From Kluyvera sp040932435 (GTDB lineage: Bacteria > Pseudomonadota > Gammaproteobacteria > Enterobacterales > Enterobacteriaceae): a stretch of 64,000 bases of DNA. Made by a program: the position numbers and the translations under genes. A model generated the notes under the pieces. It had not been told where the DNA came from. It was given only the letters and a program-made list of their open reading frames with translations, and searched no databases. Shown here piece by piece: positions 8,014-17,000 of the stretch (its first letter is position 1; every line of letters starts with the position of its first letter). The stretch covers positions 427,679-491,678 of the forward strand of contig NZ_JBFQGA010000005.1 of assembly GCF_040932435.1 (NCBI RefSeq). The letters run 5' to 3'.

Positions 8014-8826
8014 TCAGGAGAGAACGTACTTGTTGATAACGTAAGCCACGCCATCTTCTAGGTTTGATTTAGTGACGAAATTCGCCACCTCTTTCACCGT
8101 TGGGATGGCGTTATCCATGGCTACACCAACGCCGGCAAACTCAATCATCGCGATGTCGTTTTCCTGATCGCCAATTGCCATGATCTCCTCCGGCTTGATG
8201 CCCAGCACGTCGGCCAGCGATTTCACGCCGGTGCCTTTGTTGACGCGCTTGTCGAGAATTTCGAGGAAGTATGGCGAGCTTTTCAGTACGGTGTATTTCT
8301 CTTTGACTTCAGCCGGAATGCGGGCAATCGCCTTGTCGAGAATAGCCGGTTCATCGATCATCATCACTTTGAGGAATTCGGTCGCCGGGTCCATTTTTTC
8401 GGCTTCACAGAACACCAGTGGAATAGTGGCAACAAAGGATTCGTGCACCGTGTAATAGCTGATATCGCGATTAGCGGTGTAAAGCGTGTTGCGATCTAAA
8501 GCGTGGAAGTGCGAGCCGACTTTGCGGGACAGCTCTTCGAGGAAGCGATAGTCGTCATAGTTCAGCGCGGTTTGCGCCACCGTGCTACCGTCACTGGCTT
8601 TCTGCACCAGCGCGCCGTTGTAAGTTATGCAGTAATCTCCCGGCTGGTCCATGCCCAGCTCTTTTAAGTAGCGGTGCACGCCTGCGTAGGGACGCCCGGT
8701 GGTCAGAACCACGTTCACTCCCTTTGCGCGTGCCGCGGCCAGCGCGTTTTTTACCGCAGGAGAAATGGTGTGGTCCGGCAACAGCAATGTTCCGTCCATG
8801 TCGATTGCAATCAGTTTAATAGCCAT
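8014..8826 (-). CDS. yidA: Sugar-phosphate phosphatase YidA (HAD Cof-type)
   Basis: Cytoplasmic HAD phosphatase, 270 aa, hydrolysing small sugar phosphates with Mg2+. Motif I is DMDGTL at residues 9-14 with nucleophile Asp9 and acid/base Asp11. Motif II is TTGRP, motif III is the Lys before GTGVKSLAD, and motif IV is GDQENDIAMIE. The cap domain lies between them. Nearly identical to E. coli YidA. Single-gene unit upstream of nothing obvious on the minus strand. Confidence 0.96.
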   Translation of the reverse strand: MAIKLIAIDMDGTLLLPDHTISPAVKNALAAARAKGVNVVLTTGRPYAGVHRYLKELGMDQPGDYCITYNGALVQKASDGSTVAQTALNYDDYRFLEELSRKVGSHFHALDRNTLYTANRDISYYTVHESFVATIPLVFCEAEKMDPATEFLKVMMIDEPAILDKAIARIPAEVKEKYTVLKSSPYFLEILDKRVNKGTGVKSLADVLGIKPEEIMAIGDQENDIAMIEFAGVGVAMDNAIPTVKEVANFVTKSNLEDGVAYVINKYVLS

Positions 8827-8948
8827 GAGATCCCCAGGTTAGATGAGTCTTTCCTCATGCTAACCCGGTTCAGCTCAAAAAACAGCAAAGATAACAGCAT
8901 AAAAGGGGGATACAACGCACAGGTCGCGCTCCCCTTTTGTCAGCCCAA

Positions 8949-9350
8949 CTAACCGAAGAGTTTGCCGCCTTTAAGTAAATTCATGCCTGCGGAGATCAAA
9001 TCATTGTGTGCCTGCGGGTCAACTTCGCCCTGCGGTGAGAGCGCATCGATAATCTTCGGCAGATAATCGGCCAGCATCGTCGAGGCCGAACCGGTATCCA
9101 CGCCGAGCTTCTGGGCCAAATCAGATACCGCCGGAATGCCCAGCGCAGACTCCACCTGATCGCCACTAATCGCCTGATTGCTCTGCTGGTTACTGATCCA
9201 CGACGCGGCAATATCACCCAGCCCGCCGTTTTGCAGCTTTTCCAGCAGCGCCTGAATACCGCCCTGATCGTTCACCCAGGTCAGGATGGCCTGATATTTA
9301 CCGCCGTCGCCCTGCAATAATGAGCCAACCACATCGTCAAAAAGTCCCAT
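8949..9350 (-). CDS. yidB: YidB family protein (DUF937)
   Basis: 133-aa protein of the DUF937/YidB family, function unknown. It is rich in Gly, Gln and Leu with short amphipathic helices (GDQVESALGIPAVSDLAQKLGV). No membrane segment or signal peptide. ATG 9350 has GAGGTGG just upstream. It lies downstream of gyrB, separated from it by a strong terminator, so it is expected to have its own promoter. Confidence 0.9.
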   Translation of the reverse strand: MGLFDDVVGSLLQGDGGKYQAILTWVNDQGGIQALLEKLQNGGLGDIAASWISNQQSNQAISGDQVESALGIPAVSDLAQKLGVDTGSASTMLADYLPKIIDALSPQGEVDPQAHNDLISAGMNLLKGGKLFG

Positions 9351-9413
9351 GTTCCACCTCTGGATTACGGTTAAGAGAAGACGTAGTGAAGTATAGTTCG
9401 TGGACGACAGGCA

Positions 9414-9446
9414 TAAAAAAACGCCTGAAAAAATTCAGGCGTTTTT
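9414..9446. terminator. gyrB terminator
   Basis: Stem AACGCCTGAA/TTCAGGCGTT with A-rich sequence on one side and T-run on the other. On the minus strand it ends gyrB 22 bases after the stop; it could also work in the other direction. Confidence 0.85.
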
Positions 9447-9467
9447 GGACTCATAGCCGGAGGGCCG

Positions 9468-11882
9468 TTAGATATCGATGTTCGCCGCTTTCAGGGCGTT
9501 CTCTTCGATAAACGCACGACGCGGTTCAACGGCGTCGCCCATCAGGGTGGTGAACAGCTGGTCAGCGGCAATCGCATCTTTCACGGTCACGCGCAGCATA
9601 CGACGACTGTCTGGGTCCATGGTGGTTTCCCACAACTGATCTGGGTTCATTTCGCCCAAGCCTTTATAACGCTGGATAGCGAGGCCACGACGGGACTCTT
9701 TCACCAGCCAATCCAGTGCCTGCTCGAAGCTTACTACTGGCTGACGGCGTTCGCCACGTTCGATAAATGCATCGTCTTCGACCAGACCGCGCAGCTTTTC
9801 ACCCAGCGCACAGATACGGCGATATTCACCACCGGTGACGAATTCGTTATCCAGTGGGTAATCGGTATCGACGCCGTGAGTACGCACACGGATAACCGGT
9901 TCAAACTGGTTCGATTCCGCGTCTTTACGTACGATGAAGTTCCAGGTGCTACCGTGCAGTTCGTTTTCGTTCAGCACGTTGACCAACTGAGTGACCCAGC
10001 CGGTAACCTTCTCTTCATCAGCTAAGTCGGCTTCAACCAGCGTTGGCTGATAGACCAACTCTTTAAGCAGCGATTTCGGGAAGCGGCGTTCCATACGGTG
10101 GATCATTTTCTGCGTACCGTTGTACTCAGAAACCAGTTTTTCCAGCGCTTCACCCGCCAGTGCCGGAGCATGGGCGTTGGTGTGCAGCGTAGCGCCATCA
10201 AGGGCGATGGAGATCTGGTACTGATCCATCGCTTCATCGTCTTTGATGTACTGTTCCTGCTTGCCTTTCTTCACTTTGTACAGCGGTGGCTGTGCAATGT
10301 AGACGTGGCCGCGTTCAACGATTTCCGGCATCTGACGATAGAAGAAGGTCAACAGCAGCGTACGGATGTGCGAACCATCGACGTCGGCATCGGTCATGAT
10401 GATGATGCTGTGATAGCGCAGTTTATCCGGGTTGTATTCGTCGCGACCAATGCCGCAACCCAGCGCGGTAATCAGCGTCGCCACTTCTTGAGAAGCCAGC
10501 ATCTTGTCGAAGCGCGCCTTCTCAACGTTCAGGATTTTACCTTTCAGCGGCAGAATCGCTTGGTTCTTACGGTTACGCCCCTGCTTCGCAGAGCCGCCCG
10601 CTGAGTCCCCTTCCACCAGGTACAGTTCAGAGTGGGCAGGGTCACGTTCCTGGCAGTCGGCCAGTTTGCCCGGCAGACCAGCTAAGTCCAGCGCACCTTT
10701 ACGACGGGTCATTTCACGCGCGCGACGAGCCGCTTCACGGGCACGAGCCGCATCAATAATTTTGCCCACCACGATTTTCGCGTCGGATGGATTTTCCAGC
10801 AGGTATTCGCCCAGCAGTTCGTTCATCTGCTGTTCTACCGCCGTTTTCACCTCGGAGGAGACCAGTTTATCTTTGGTCTGCGAGGAGAATTTTGGATCCG
10901 GTACTTTTACGGATACAACGGCAATCAGGCCTTCACGGGCATCGTCACCGGTGGCGCTGACTTTGGCTTTTTTGCTGTAGCCTTCTTTGTCCATGTAGGC
11001 ATTCAGAGTACGGGTCATCGCCGCACGGAAGCCCGCAAGGTGAGTACCACCATCACGCTGTGGAATGTTGTTGGTGAAGCAGTAGATGTTTTCTTGGAAG
11101 CCATCGTTCCACTGCAGCGCAACTTCAACGCCGATACCGTCTTTTTCGGTAGAGAAATAGAAGATATTCGGGTGAATTGGCGTTTTGTTTTTGTTGAGAT
11201 ACTCAACGAACGCCCTGATGCCGCCTTCGTAGTGGAAATGGTCTTCCTTGCCGTCGCGCTTATCGCGCAGACGGATAGACACGCCGGAGTTCAGGAACGA
11301 CAGCTCGCGCAGACGTTTCGCCAGAATATCGTATTCAAACTCAATGACGTTGGTGAAGGTTTCGTAGCTCGGCCAGAAACGCACCATGGTACCGGTTTTT
11401 TCGGTGTCGCCAGTCACTGCCAGCGGAGCCTGTGGCACGCCGTGCGCGTAAATCTGACGGTGAATGTTACCGTCACGCTGGATAACCAGTTCCAGTTTTT
11501 GTGACAGGGCGTTAACCACGGAAACACCCACGCCGTGCAGACCGCCGGAGACTTTATAGGAGTTGTCATCAAATTTACCGCCTGCGTGCAGAACGGTCAT
11601 GATCACTTCCGCTGCCGATACGCCCTCTTCCGGGTGAATGCCGGTTGGGATACCACGGCCGTCATCCTGTACGGATACGGAGTTATCGCTGTGGATGGTG
11701 ACAACGATGTCTTTACAGTACCCTGCGAGCGCTTCGTCGATAGCGTTATCCACAACCTCGAATACCATGTGGTGCAGACCGGTGCCGTCATCCGTGTCGC
11801 CGATATACATACCCGGGCGCTTACGCACCGCATCCAGCCCTTTCAGGACTTTGATACTGGAGGAGTCATAAGAATTCGACAT
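9468..11882 (-). CDS. gyrB: DNA gyrase subunit B
   Basis: ATPase subunit of gyrase, which introduces negative supercoils as GyrA2GyrB2. 804 aa, as in E. coli. The GHKL ATPase domain fills about residues 1-220 (MVFEVVDNAIDEAL, DDGRGIP, GGLHGVGVSVVNAL). The TOPRIM domain holds EGDSAGGSAKQ and DADVDGSHI. The quinolone-pocket stretch GRNRKNQAILPLKGKILNVE reads as wild type at the positions equivalent to Asp426 and Lys447. ATG 11882 is preferred over an in-frame TTG one codon upstream. Follows recF by 28 bp. Confidence 0.99.
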   Translation of the reverse strand: MSNSYDSSSIKVLKGLDAVRKRPGMYIGDTDDGTGLHHMVFEVVDNAIDEALAGYCKDIVVTIHSDNSVSVQDDGRGIPTGIHPEEGVSAAEVIMTVLHAGGKFDDNSYKVSGGLHGVGVSVVNALSQKLELVIQRDGNIHRQIYAHGVPQAPLAVTGDTEKTGTMVRFWPSYETFTNVIEFEYDILAKRLRELSFLNSGVSIRLRDKRDGKEDHFHYEGGIRAFVEYLNKNKTPIHPNIFYFSTEKDGIGVEVALQWNDGFQENIYCFTNNIPQRDGGTHLAGFRAAMTRTLNAYMDKEGYSKKAKVSATGDDAREGLIAVVSVKVPDPKFSSQTKDKLVSSEVKTAVEQQMNELLGEYLLENPSDAKIVVGKIIDAARAREAARRAREMTRRKGALDLAGLPGKLADCQERDPAHSELYLVEGDSAGGSAKQGRNRKNQAILPLKGKILNVEKARFDKMLASQEVATLITALGCGIGRDEYNPDKLRYHSIIIMTDADVDGSHIRTLLLTFFYRQMPEIVERGHVYIAQPPLYKVKKGKQEQYIKDDEAMDQYQISIALDGATLHTNAHAPALAGEALEKLVSEYNGTQKMIHRMERRFPKSLLKELVYQPTLVEADLADEEKVTGWVTQLVNVLNENELHGSTWNFIVRKDAESNQFEPVIRVRTHGVDTDYPLDNEFVTGGEYRRICALGEKLRGLVEDDAFIERGERRQPVVSFEQALDWLVKESRRGLAIQRYKGLGEMNPDQLWETTMDPDSRRMLRVTVKDAIAADQLFTTLMGDAVEPRRAFIEENALKAANIDI

Positions 11883-11910
11883 CAACGTTTCTCGCTCATT
11901 TAATCTTGGG

Positions 11911-12984
11911 TTAATCCGTTATTTTACCCTTTTCCACGGTAAACATCTTCGAATTTTCGTCCGACATGTCCATAACGTGTTCAGCGCTAATTGCGCTGAC
12001 GAAAACCTGTGACTGCGTGGCTTTTAATCGACTGGCCAACAGGCCGCGCCGCGCATCATCAAGTTCCGAGGCAAAATCATCTATCAGGTACAGGCAGCGT
12101 CGCCCGCTCTCACGGGTTAGAAACTCGCCCTGCGCCAGACGTAGTGCGCACATCAGCAGCTTAAGCTGCCCACGTGATAAGGTATCTTCCACCGGCGCGC
12201 CGTCGGCGCGAATGCGGAAGTCCGCCTTGTGCGGACCGTGTGCGGTGTAGGTCAGCATACGGTCGCGTTCGAAACTTCTCTCCAACACTTCAGCGTAATC
12301 GGTCTCTTTTTCCCAGCCGCGCTGGAAAGAGAAGGCGAGAGAGAACTCCGGGAGAAATTGTTTGCAGGTATCAGCCATATCTTCGGCGATACCTGCACTG
12401 TATTCCGCACGCCAGCGGCTGATTTGCTCGGCTAGCGGGATAAGTTCTTTATCCCACGGGCGCAGCTGTTCATAGCGGCTGACTTGGCGCAACGCGGCGT
12501 TGCGCTGCTTAATCAGGCGCTTGAGGTTGCTCCAGGCGGTGAAGAATCCGGCTTCGTTGTGAAAGCATCCCCAATCGAGGAACGCTCTTCTGTATTTGGG
12601 GCCGCCGTTGAGTAAAGTAAACCCCTCAGGCGTAATCAGCTGCATCGGCATCAGGTGCGCCAGTTCGGCCACCTTATGGCCGTCGGTGCCGTCGATACGG
12701 ACTTTGCTGTCGCCCAGCTTATCTTTGGTTAGGCCGACCGAAGTTTCACGCTCGGCGCCCTGTAGACGCCCGTGCAGCACAAACGCTTCCTGCTCATGAC
12801 GGATCACGCGGCCAATCTGCAAACTGCGAAACGCCCGACCGTGGCCGAGCGTATAGATGGCTTCCAGCACGCTGGTTTTACCGCTGCCGTTGGCGCCAAC
12901 CAAGAAGTTAAAGCCGGGGGATAAAGCGAGATCCGCGTTTTCGATATTGCGAAAATCGCGGATCAGCAGGCGGGTCAGCGACAT
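11911..12984 (-). CDS. recF: DNA replication and repair protein RecF
   Basis: SMC-like ATPase of the RecFOR pathway that helps load RecA at gaps and restart stalled forks. 357 aa. The Walker A motif is GANGSGKT at residues 30-37. The ABC signature-like SRGQLK and Walker B YLIDDFASELD lie near the C-terminus. Its ATG shares one base with the dnaN stop (12984), so the two are translated as a coupled pair. Confidence 0.98.
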   Translation of the reverse strand: MSLTRLLIRDFRNIENADLALSPGFNFLVGANGSGKTSVLEAIYTLGHGRAFRSLQIGRVIRHEQEAFVLHGRLQGAERETSVGLTKDKLGDSKVRIDGTDGHKVAELAHLMPMQLITPEGFTLLNGGPKYRRAFLDWGCFHNEAGFFTAWSNLKRLIKQRNAALRQVSRYEQLRPWDKELIPLAEQISRWRAEYSAGIAEDMADTCKQFLPEFSLAFSFQRGWEKETDYAEVLERSFERDRMLTYTAHGPHKADFRIRADGAPVEDTLSRGQLKLLMCALRLAQGEFLTRESGRRCLYLIDDFASELDDARRGLLASRLKATQSQVFVSAISAEHVMDMSDENSKMFTVEKGKITD

Positions 12985-14084
12985 TACAGTCTCATTGGCA
13001 TGACAACATACGCCGCGCTTTGACTTGCAGCATCTTCAATCTGAACGCTAGAAACGGAGTCGGTTAGCAGAATACGGACGGTTTCGCACTTGAGCGCGTT
13101 TAACACATCCAGCACGTAGCTGACGTTAAAGCCGATTTCCAGCTCGGTACCAGGGTAGGAAACATCGAGAATTTCTTCTGCTTCTTCCTGCTCCGGGTTG
13201 TTGGCGGTGATTTTGATCTGATTTTCACTCACGAACAGACGCACGCCGCGGAATTTCTCATTGGAGAGAATCGCCGCACGGGCAAATGCCTGCTTGAGGA
13301 TATCGCAACCAGCTTCTAGGTGTTTATCCGGATTCTTCGGCAATACGCGGCGATAATCAGGGAAACGACCATCAACCAGCTTCGATGTGAAGATAAAGTC
13401 ACCAACGTGAGCGCGGATGTTGTTGCTACCGATCTGTATGCGCAGCGGCGTTTCGCCACCGTCGAGCATACGCATCAGCTCAATCACCCCTTTACGCGGC
13501 ACGATCACCGAATGGCTTGGCAGAGATTGCCCAACCGGCATTGAACAGACCGCCAGACGGTGGCCATCGGTTGCTACGGTGCGCAGTTCTTCACCTTCGG
13601 TTTCAAACAGCATACCGTTTAAGTAATAACGAACATCCTGATGCGCCATCGAGAACTGGGTGGCTTCAATCAGGCGTTTCATCGTCGCCTGCGGCAGCGT
13701 GAACTCCACGTCGCTCTGCCAATCGTCCAGATTCGGGAAGTCAGCGGCAGGCAGCGTAGACAGCGAGAAGCGGCTACGGCCAGAACGAACCAGCATGCGA
13801 TCGCCTTCCAGCTGCACGACGATTTCCGCCCCTTCCGGCAGGCCACGACAAATGTCGAAGAATTTACGCGCCGGGACGGTCGTTGCGCCCGGTTCATGCG
13901 GTTGCAGCAGCGTTACGCGCGCTACCATTTCCATTTCTAAATCGGTACCGGTCAGCGACAGCGTGCCGTCAGCCACCTGCAGTAGCAGGTTACCCAAAAT
14001 CGGCAATGTCGGACGCCCACCAAGCGGGCCACTCACCTGTTGTAACGGTTTTAATAAATGTTCACGTTCTACGGTAAATTTCAT
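12984..14084 (-). CDS. dnaN: DNA polymerase III sliding clamp (beta subunit)
   Basis: 366-aa ring-forming clamp that tethers Pol III and other partners to DNA. It has three repeated clamp folds and the C-terminal VVMPMRL that contributes to the protein-binding pocket. It lies four bases after the dnaA stop and overlaps recF by one base, the standard dnaA-dnaN-recF operon. Strongly conserved against E. coli. Confidence 0.99.
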   Translation of the reverse strand: MKFTVEREHLLKPLQQVSGPLGGRPTLPILGNLLLQVADGTLSLTGTDLEMEMVARVTLLQPHEPGATTVPARKFFDICRGLPEGAEIVVQLEGDRMLVRSGRSRFSLSTLPAADFPNLDDWQSDVEFTLPQATMKRLIEATQFSMAHQDVRYYLNGMLFETEGEELRTVATDGHRLAVCSMPVGQSLPSHSVIVPRKGVIELMRMLDGGETPLRIQIGSNNIRAHVGDFIFTSKLVDGRFPDYRRVLPKNPDKHLEAGCDILKQAFARAAILSNEKFRGVRLFVSENQIKITANNPEQEEAEEILDVSYPGTELEIGFNVSYVLDVLNALKCETVRILLTDSVSSVQIEDAASQSAAYVVMPMRL

Positions 14085-14088
14085 AGGA

Positions 14089-15486
14089 TCACGACGACAA
14101 TGTTCTGATTAAATTGGAAAAGTCTTCTTTGATATCGTGGCTTTCTTCACGCAGCTGTTCAATCTTACGGCAGGCGTGTAGCACGGTGGTATGATCGCGG
14201 CCACCAAACGCATCGCCAATCTCCGGCAGACTGTGGTTGGTGAGCTCTTTCGCCAACGCCATCGCCATCTGGCGCGGTCGCGCCACCGAGCGAGAACGTC
14301 GCTTGGAAAGCAGGTCCGCAATTTTGATTTTGTAATACTCGGCCACCGTCTTTTGAATATTGTCGATGGTGACCAGTTTTTCCTGCAGCGCTAACAAATC
14401 GCGCAGAGCTTCGCGCACGAAATCAATGGTAATCGCCCGGCCGGTAAAGTTGGCGTTGGCAATAACGCGGTTCAGCGCCCCTTCAAGTTCACGCACGTTA
14501 GAGCGTAGACGCTTAGCAATGAAGAACGCCACCTCGCCTGGCAGACGAATATCGTTTTCGTCGGCTTTTTTCATCAGGATAGCGACGCGGGTCTCAAGCT
14601 CAGGCGGTTCAATAGCCACTGTCAGACCCCAGCCGAAGCGGGATTTCAGACGATCTTCGACGCCGTTGATCTCTTTCGGATAGCGATCCGACGTGAGAAT
14701 GATCTGCTGATTACCTTCCAGCAGGGCGTTAAAGGTGTGGAAAAACTCTTCCTGAGATCGTTCTTTGTTGGCAAAGAATTGAATGTCATCGATAAGCAGC
14801 GCATCAACGGAGCGGTAGTAGCGTTTAAACTCTTCGATCGCATTGTTTTGCAGGGCTTTTACCATGTCCTGGACAAAACGCTCGGAGTGCATATACACCA
14901 CTTTCGCGTTAGGTTTACGGGCAATAATGCCGTTCCCTACCGCGTGCAACAGGTGCGTTTTACCTAAGCCTGTACCGCCATACAGGAACAGCGGGTTATA
15001 GGCGCCGCCAGGGTTATCCGCCACCTGACGTGCCGCCGCACGGGCCAGCTGGTTCGATTTACCTTCAACAAAGTTATCAAAGGTGTGTTTAACGTTGACG
15101 TTAGAGCGATATGACGGCTCAGCGGGAGCCGGAACATTATCCCAGCCCTGACGAGGAGCCGGCGCAACACGCGGCGCATAAACCTGAGCGGCCTGCGCTG
15201 GCGCGCTAACGCTGGCGGTCTCTTTCAGGGTCTGGACAACGGGCTTGGTACCGACCTCAAAACGTAGCTGCGGGGCGTCAGTGCCGCAGAAATCATTCAA
15301 CAGTCCGTTGATGTTATTGAGGTATTTATCCCTTACCCAATCAAGCACAAAACGATTTGGCGCGTACAGGGCCAGCGTGTTATCGCTTAGTTCCGCCTGC
15401 AACGGGCGGATCCACATGCTGAATTCTGTGGCTGGTAACTCATCCTGCAATCGGGCAAGACATTGCTGCCAAAGCGAAAGTGACAC
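14089..15486 (-). CDS. dnaA: Chromosomal replication initiator DnaA
   Basis: AAA+ initiator that binds DnaA boxes and melts oriC. 465 aa from the GTG at 15486 (VSLSLWQQCLAR); open codons upstream to 15570 are not used in the family. Domain I covers about 1-85, a variable Ala/Pro-rich domain II about 86-130, then the AAA+ core with Walker A GGTGLGKTH and Walker B LLIDDIQFF, and domain IV with the helix-turn-helix signature GGRDHTTVLHACRK. Domain II is the part that differs from E. coli. A DnaA box lies in its promoter region, indicating autoregulation. Confidence 0.99.
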   Translation of the reverse strand: MSLSLWQQCLARLQDELPATEFSMWIRPLQAELSDNTLALYAPNRFVLDWVRDKYLNNINGLLNDFCGTDAPQLRFEVGTKPVVQTLKETASVSAPAQAAQVYAPRVAPAPRQGWDNVPAPAEPSYRSNVNVKHTFDNFVEGKSNQLARAAARQVADNPGGAYNPLFLYGGTGLGKTHLLHAVGNGIIARKPNAKVVYMHSERFVQDMVKALQNNAIEEFKRYYRSVDALLIDDIQFFANKERSQEEFFHTFNALLEGNQQIILTSDRYPKEINGVEDRLKSRFGWGLTVAIEPPELETRVAILMKKADENDIRLPGEVAFFIAKRLRSNVRELEGALNRVIANANFTGRAITIDFVREALRDLLALQEKLVTIDNIQKTVAEYYKIKIADLLSKRRSRSVARPRQMAMALAKELTNHSLPEIGDAFGGRDHTTVLHACRKIEQLREESHDIKEDFSNLIRTLSS

Positions 15487-15851
15487 GGCGGACTCCACTC
15501 GAAAAAAGTCGATACACATCATCCTCCAGGCAAACCTGCAGGCTACCTCTGACGACCCTGCCGCCAGCAAAACTGAATGCTGTCGGGGATTCGTTCAGTT
15601 GCTGCAAAAATGCAGCCCGAACAAATGCTGTGTATAAGATTAAAAATTCGTGATTTTTGACACACATCGAATAGACCCGATGCAAGCGGGTGACGTGCGA
15701 ACCGCTATTTGCGGTTTTTCAACGGCCTATTTCAGACGCTGTGCTGAAATGGCGCGGTACTTCCCCGAGCGATCTACCGATCGCGATCGGGCCGAGGATC
15801 ATAGCGTAAACTGCGCCAGAGATCTTGTGTTTCTCACAGATTCTTCCCGAT

Positions 15852-15860
15852 TTATCCACA
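15852..15860 (+). promoter_or_regulatory. DnaA box in the dnaA promoter region
   Basis: Perfect TTATCCACA, at the position used for DnaA autoregulation between the two dnaA promoters in E. coli. Confidence 0.85.
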
Positions 15861-15993
15861 GGCAGGATCCGGCAAGCGCTAAGTGTAAACGATCCCGGCT
15901 AAGAGGAGGCACGATTTCCTTCGCATATTGGAAAAATTAATGACGAGCGACAAATTTCTGCTTAAATGATCTCATAAAGATCCAGGATGATCC

Positions 15994-16021
15994 TTGCGCT
16001 TTAATGGGCAGGCCGTATAAT
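15994..16021 (+). promoter_or_regulatory. rpmH upstream promoter
   Basis: TTGCGC (15994-15999), 16-bp spacer, TATAAT (16016-16021). Confidence 0.7.
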
Positions 16022-16130
16022 CCCCCACCCGGCGCATTCCGTCCGATTTTCGGTATGGGGTGTTGCGCATTTACCGGGCGAAAAATTACGGTAATACGTG
16101 GTTTTTTACGCGGTAAATAAGGAAAGAGAA

Positions 16131-16159
16131 TTGACTCCGGAGTGTACAATTATTACAAT
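16131..16159 (+). promoter_or_regulatory. rpmH downstream promoter
   Basis: TTGACT (16131-16136), 17-bp spacer, TACAAT (16154-16159), about 100 bp before rpmH. Confidence 0.7.
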
Positions 16160-16261
16160 CCGGCCTCTTTAATCACCCATGGCTTCGGTGTCCATCGTTC
16201 GATTTTCGTTCGGATATCCAATAAAGCCATTGAATTTATTCAAGTTTAGGTAGAAATCGCC

Positions 16262-16402
16262 ATGAAACGCACTTTTCAACCGTCTGTACTGAAGCGCAAC
16301 CGTTCTCACGGCTTCCGTGCTCGTATGGCTAATAAAAATGGTCGTCAGGTTCTGGCACGTCGTCGTGCTAAAGGCCGTTCTCGTCTGACCGTTTCTAAGT
16401 AA
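16262..16402 (+). CDS. rpmH: 50S ribosomal protein bL34
   Basis: 46-aa, highly basic protein of the large ribosomal subunit, starting MKRTFQPSVLKRNRSHGFRA and ending in GRSRLTVSK. It is followed by tandem TAA stop codons. First gene of the rpmH-rnpA-yidD-yidC cluster; the rnpA start lies 15 bp downstream. Essentially identical to E. coli L34. Confidence 0.99.
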   Translation: MKRTFQPSVLKRNRSHGFRARMANKNGRQVLARRRAKGRSRLTVSK

Positions 16403-16417
16403 TAAAGCTAACCCTGC

Positions 16418-16777
16418 GTGGTTAAGCTCGCATTTCCCAGGGAGTTACGTTTGTTAACTCCCAGTCAATTCACCTTCGTCTTCCAGCAGCCACAACGGGC
16501 TGGCACGCCGCAAATCACCATCCTCGGCCGCCTGAATTCGCTGGGGCATCCCCGCATCGGTCTTACCGTCGCCAAGAAAAATGTTAAACGCGCACATGAA
16601 CGCAATCGGATTAAACGTCTGACGCGTGAAAGTTTCCGTTTACGTCAGCATGAACTTCCGCCAATGGATTTCGTGGTGGTGGCGAAGAAAGGGGTTGCCG
16701 ATCTCGATAACCGTGCTCTCTCGGAAGCGTTGGAAAAATTATGGCGCCGTCACTGTCGCCTTTCTCCCGGCTCCTGA
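16418..16777 (+). CDS. rnpA: Ribonuclease P protein component
   Basis: 119-aa basic cofactor of the RNase P ribozyme, which trims 5' leaders from pre-tRNA. It starts at a GTG (VKLAFPRELRLL) as in E. coli. The RNR motif lies in HERNRIKRLTRESFR, around residues 56-70. Its last 37 bases overlap the start of yidD in another frame. Confidence 0.98.
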   Translation: MVKLAFPRELRLLTPSQFTFVFQQPQRAGTPQITILGRLNSLGHPRIGLTVAKKNVKRAHERNRIKRLTRESFRLRQHELPPMDFVVVAKKGVADLDNRALSEALEKLWRRHCRLSPGS

Positions 16778-16998
16778 TAGGCCTTATTCGGGTCTATCAG
16801 CGCCTGATTAGTCCGCTACTCGGGCCGCATTGCCGTTTCACTCCAACCTGTTCTCAATACGGAATTGAGGCATTGCGCAGGTTTGGAGTGATAAAAGGCA
16901 GTTGGTTGACAGTGAAACGCGTATTAAAATGCCACCCTTTACACCCTGGTGGTGACGACCCCGTCCCGCCTGGACCATTTGATACCAGAGAACACTAA
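16741..16998 (+). CDS. yidD: Membrane protein insertion efficiency factor YidD
   Basis: 85-aa protein of the YidD family, membrane-associated through an N-terminal amphipathic helix. It aids YidC-dependent insertion. The conserved cysteine-rich segment is GPHCRFTPTCSQYGIEALRR. The ATG at 16741 lies inside rnpA, and the stop comes two bases before yidC. This tight overlap is conserved across the family. Confidence 0.96.
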   Translation: MAPSLSPFSRLLIGLIRVYQRLISPLLGPHCRFTPTCSQYGIEALRRFGVIKGSWLTVKRVLKCHPLHPGGDDPVPPGPFDTREH

Positions 16999-17000
16999 CG

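Larger units (their letters stand above)
15487..16261. promoter_or_regulatory. dnaA/rpmH divergent control region
   Basis: This 775-bp gap between divergent genes holds the dnaA promoters, a consensus DnaA box, and two good promoters for rpmH (listed separately). Four GATC sites fall within about 35 bp near 15768-15801, a dense target for Dam and SeqA, as expected for the sequestered dnaA promoter. Short open frames here lack ribosome sites and family similarity; I see no gene. Confidence 0.8.

Noticed and set aside
15650..16149. short frames in the dnaA-rpmH gap
   Set aside because: They cover promoters, a DnaA box and GATC clusters, lack ribosome sites and correspond to no gene in E. coli.
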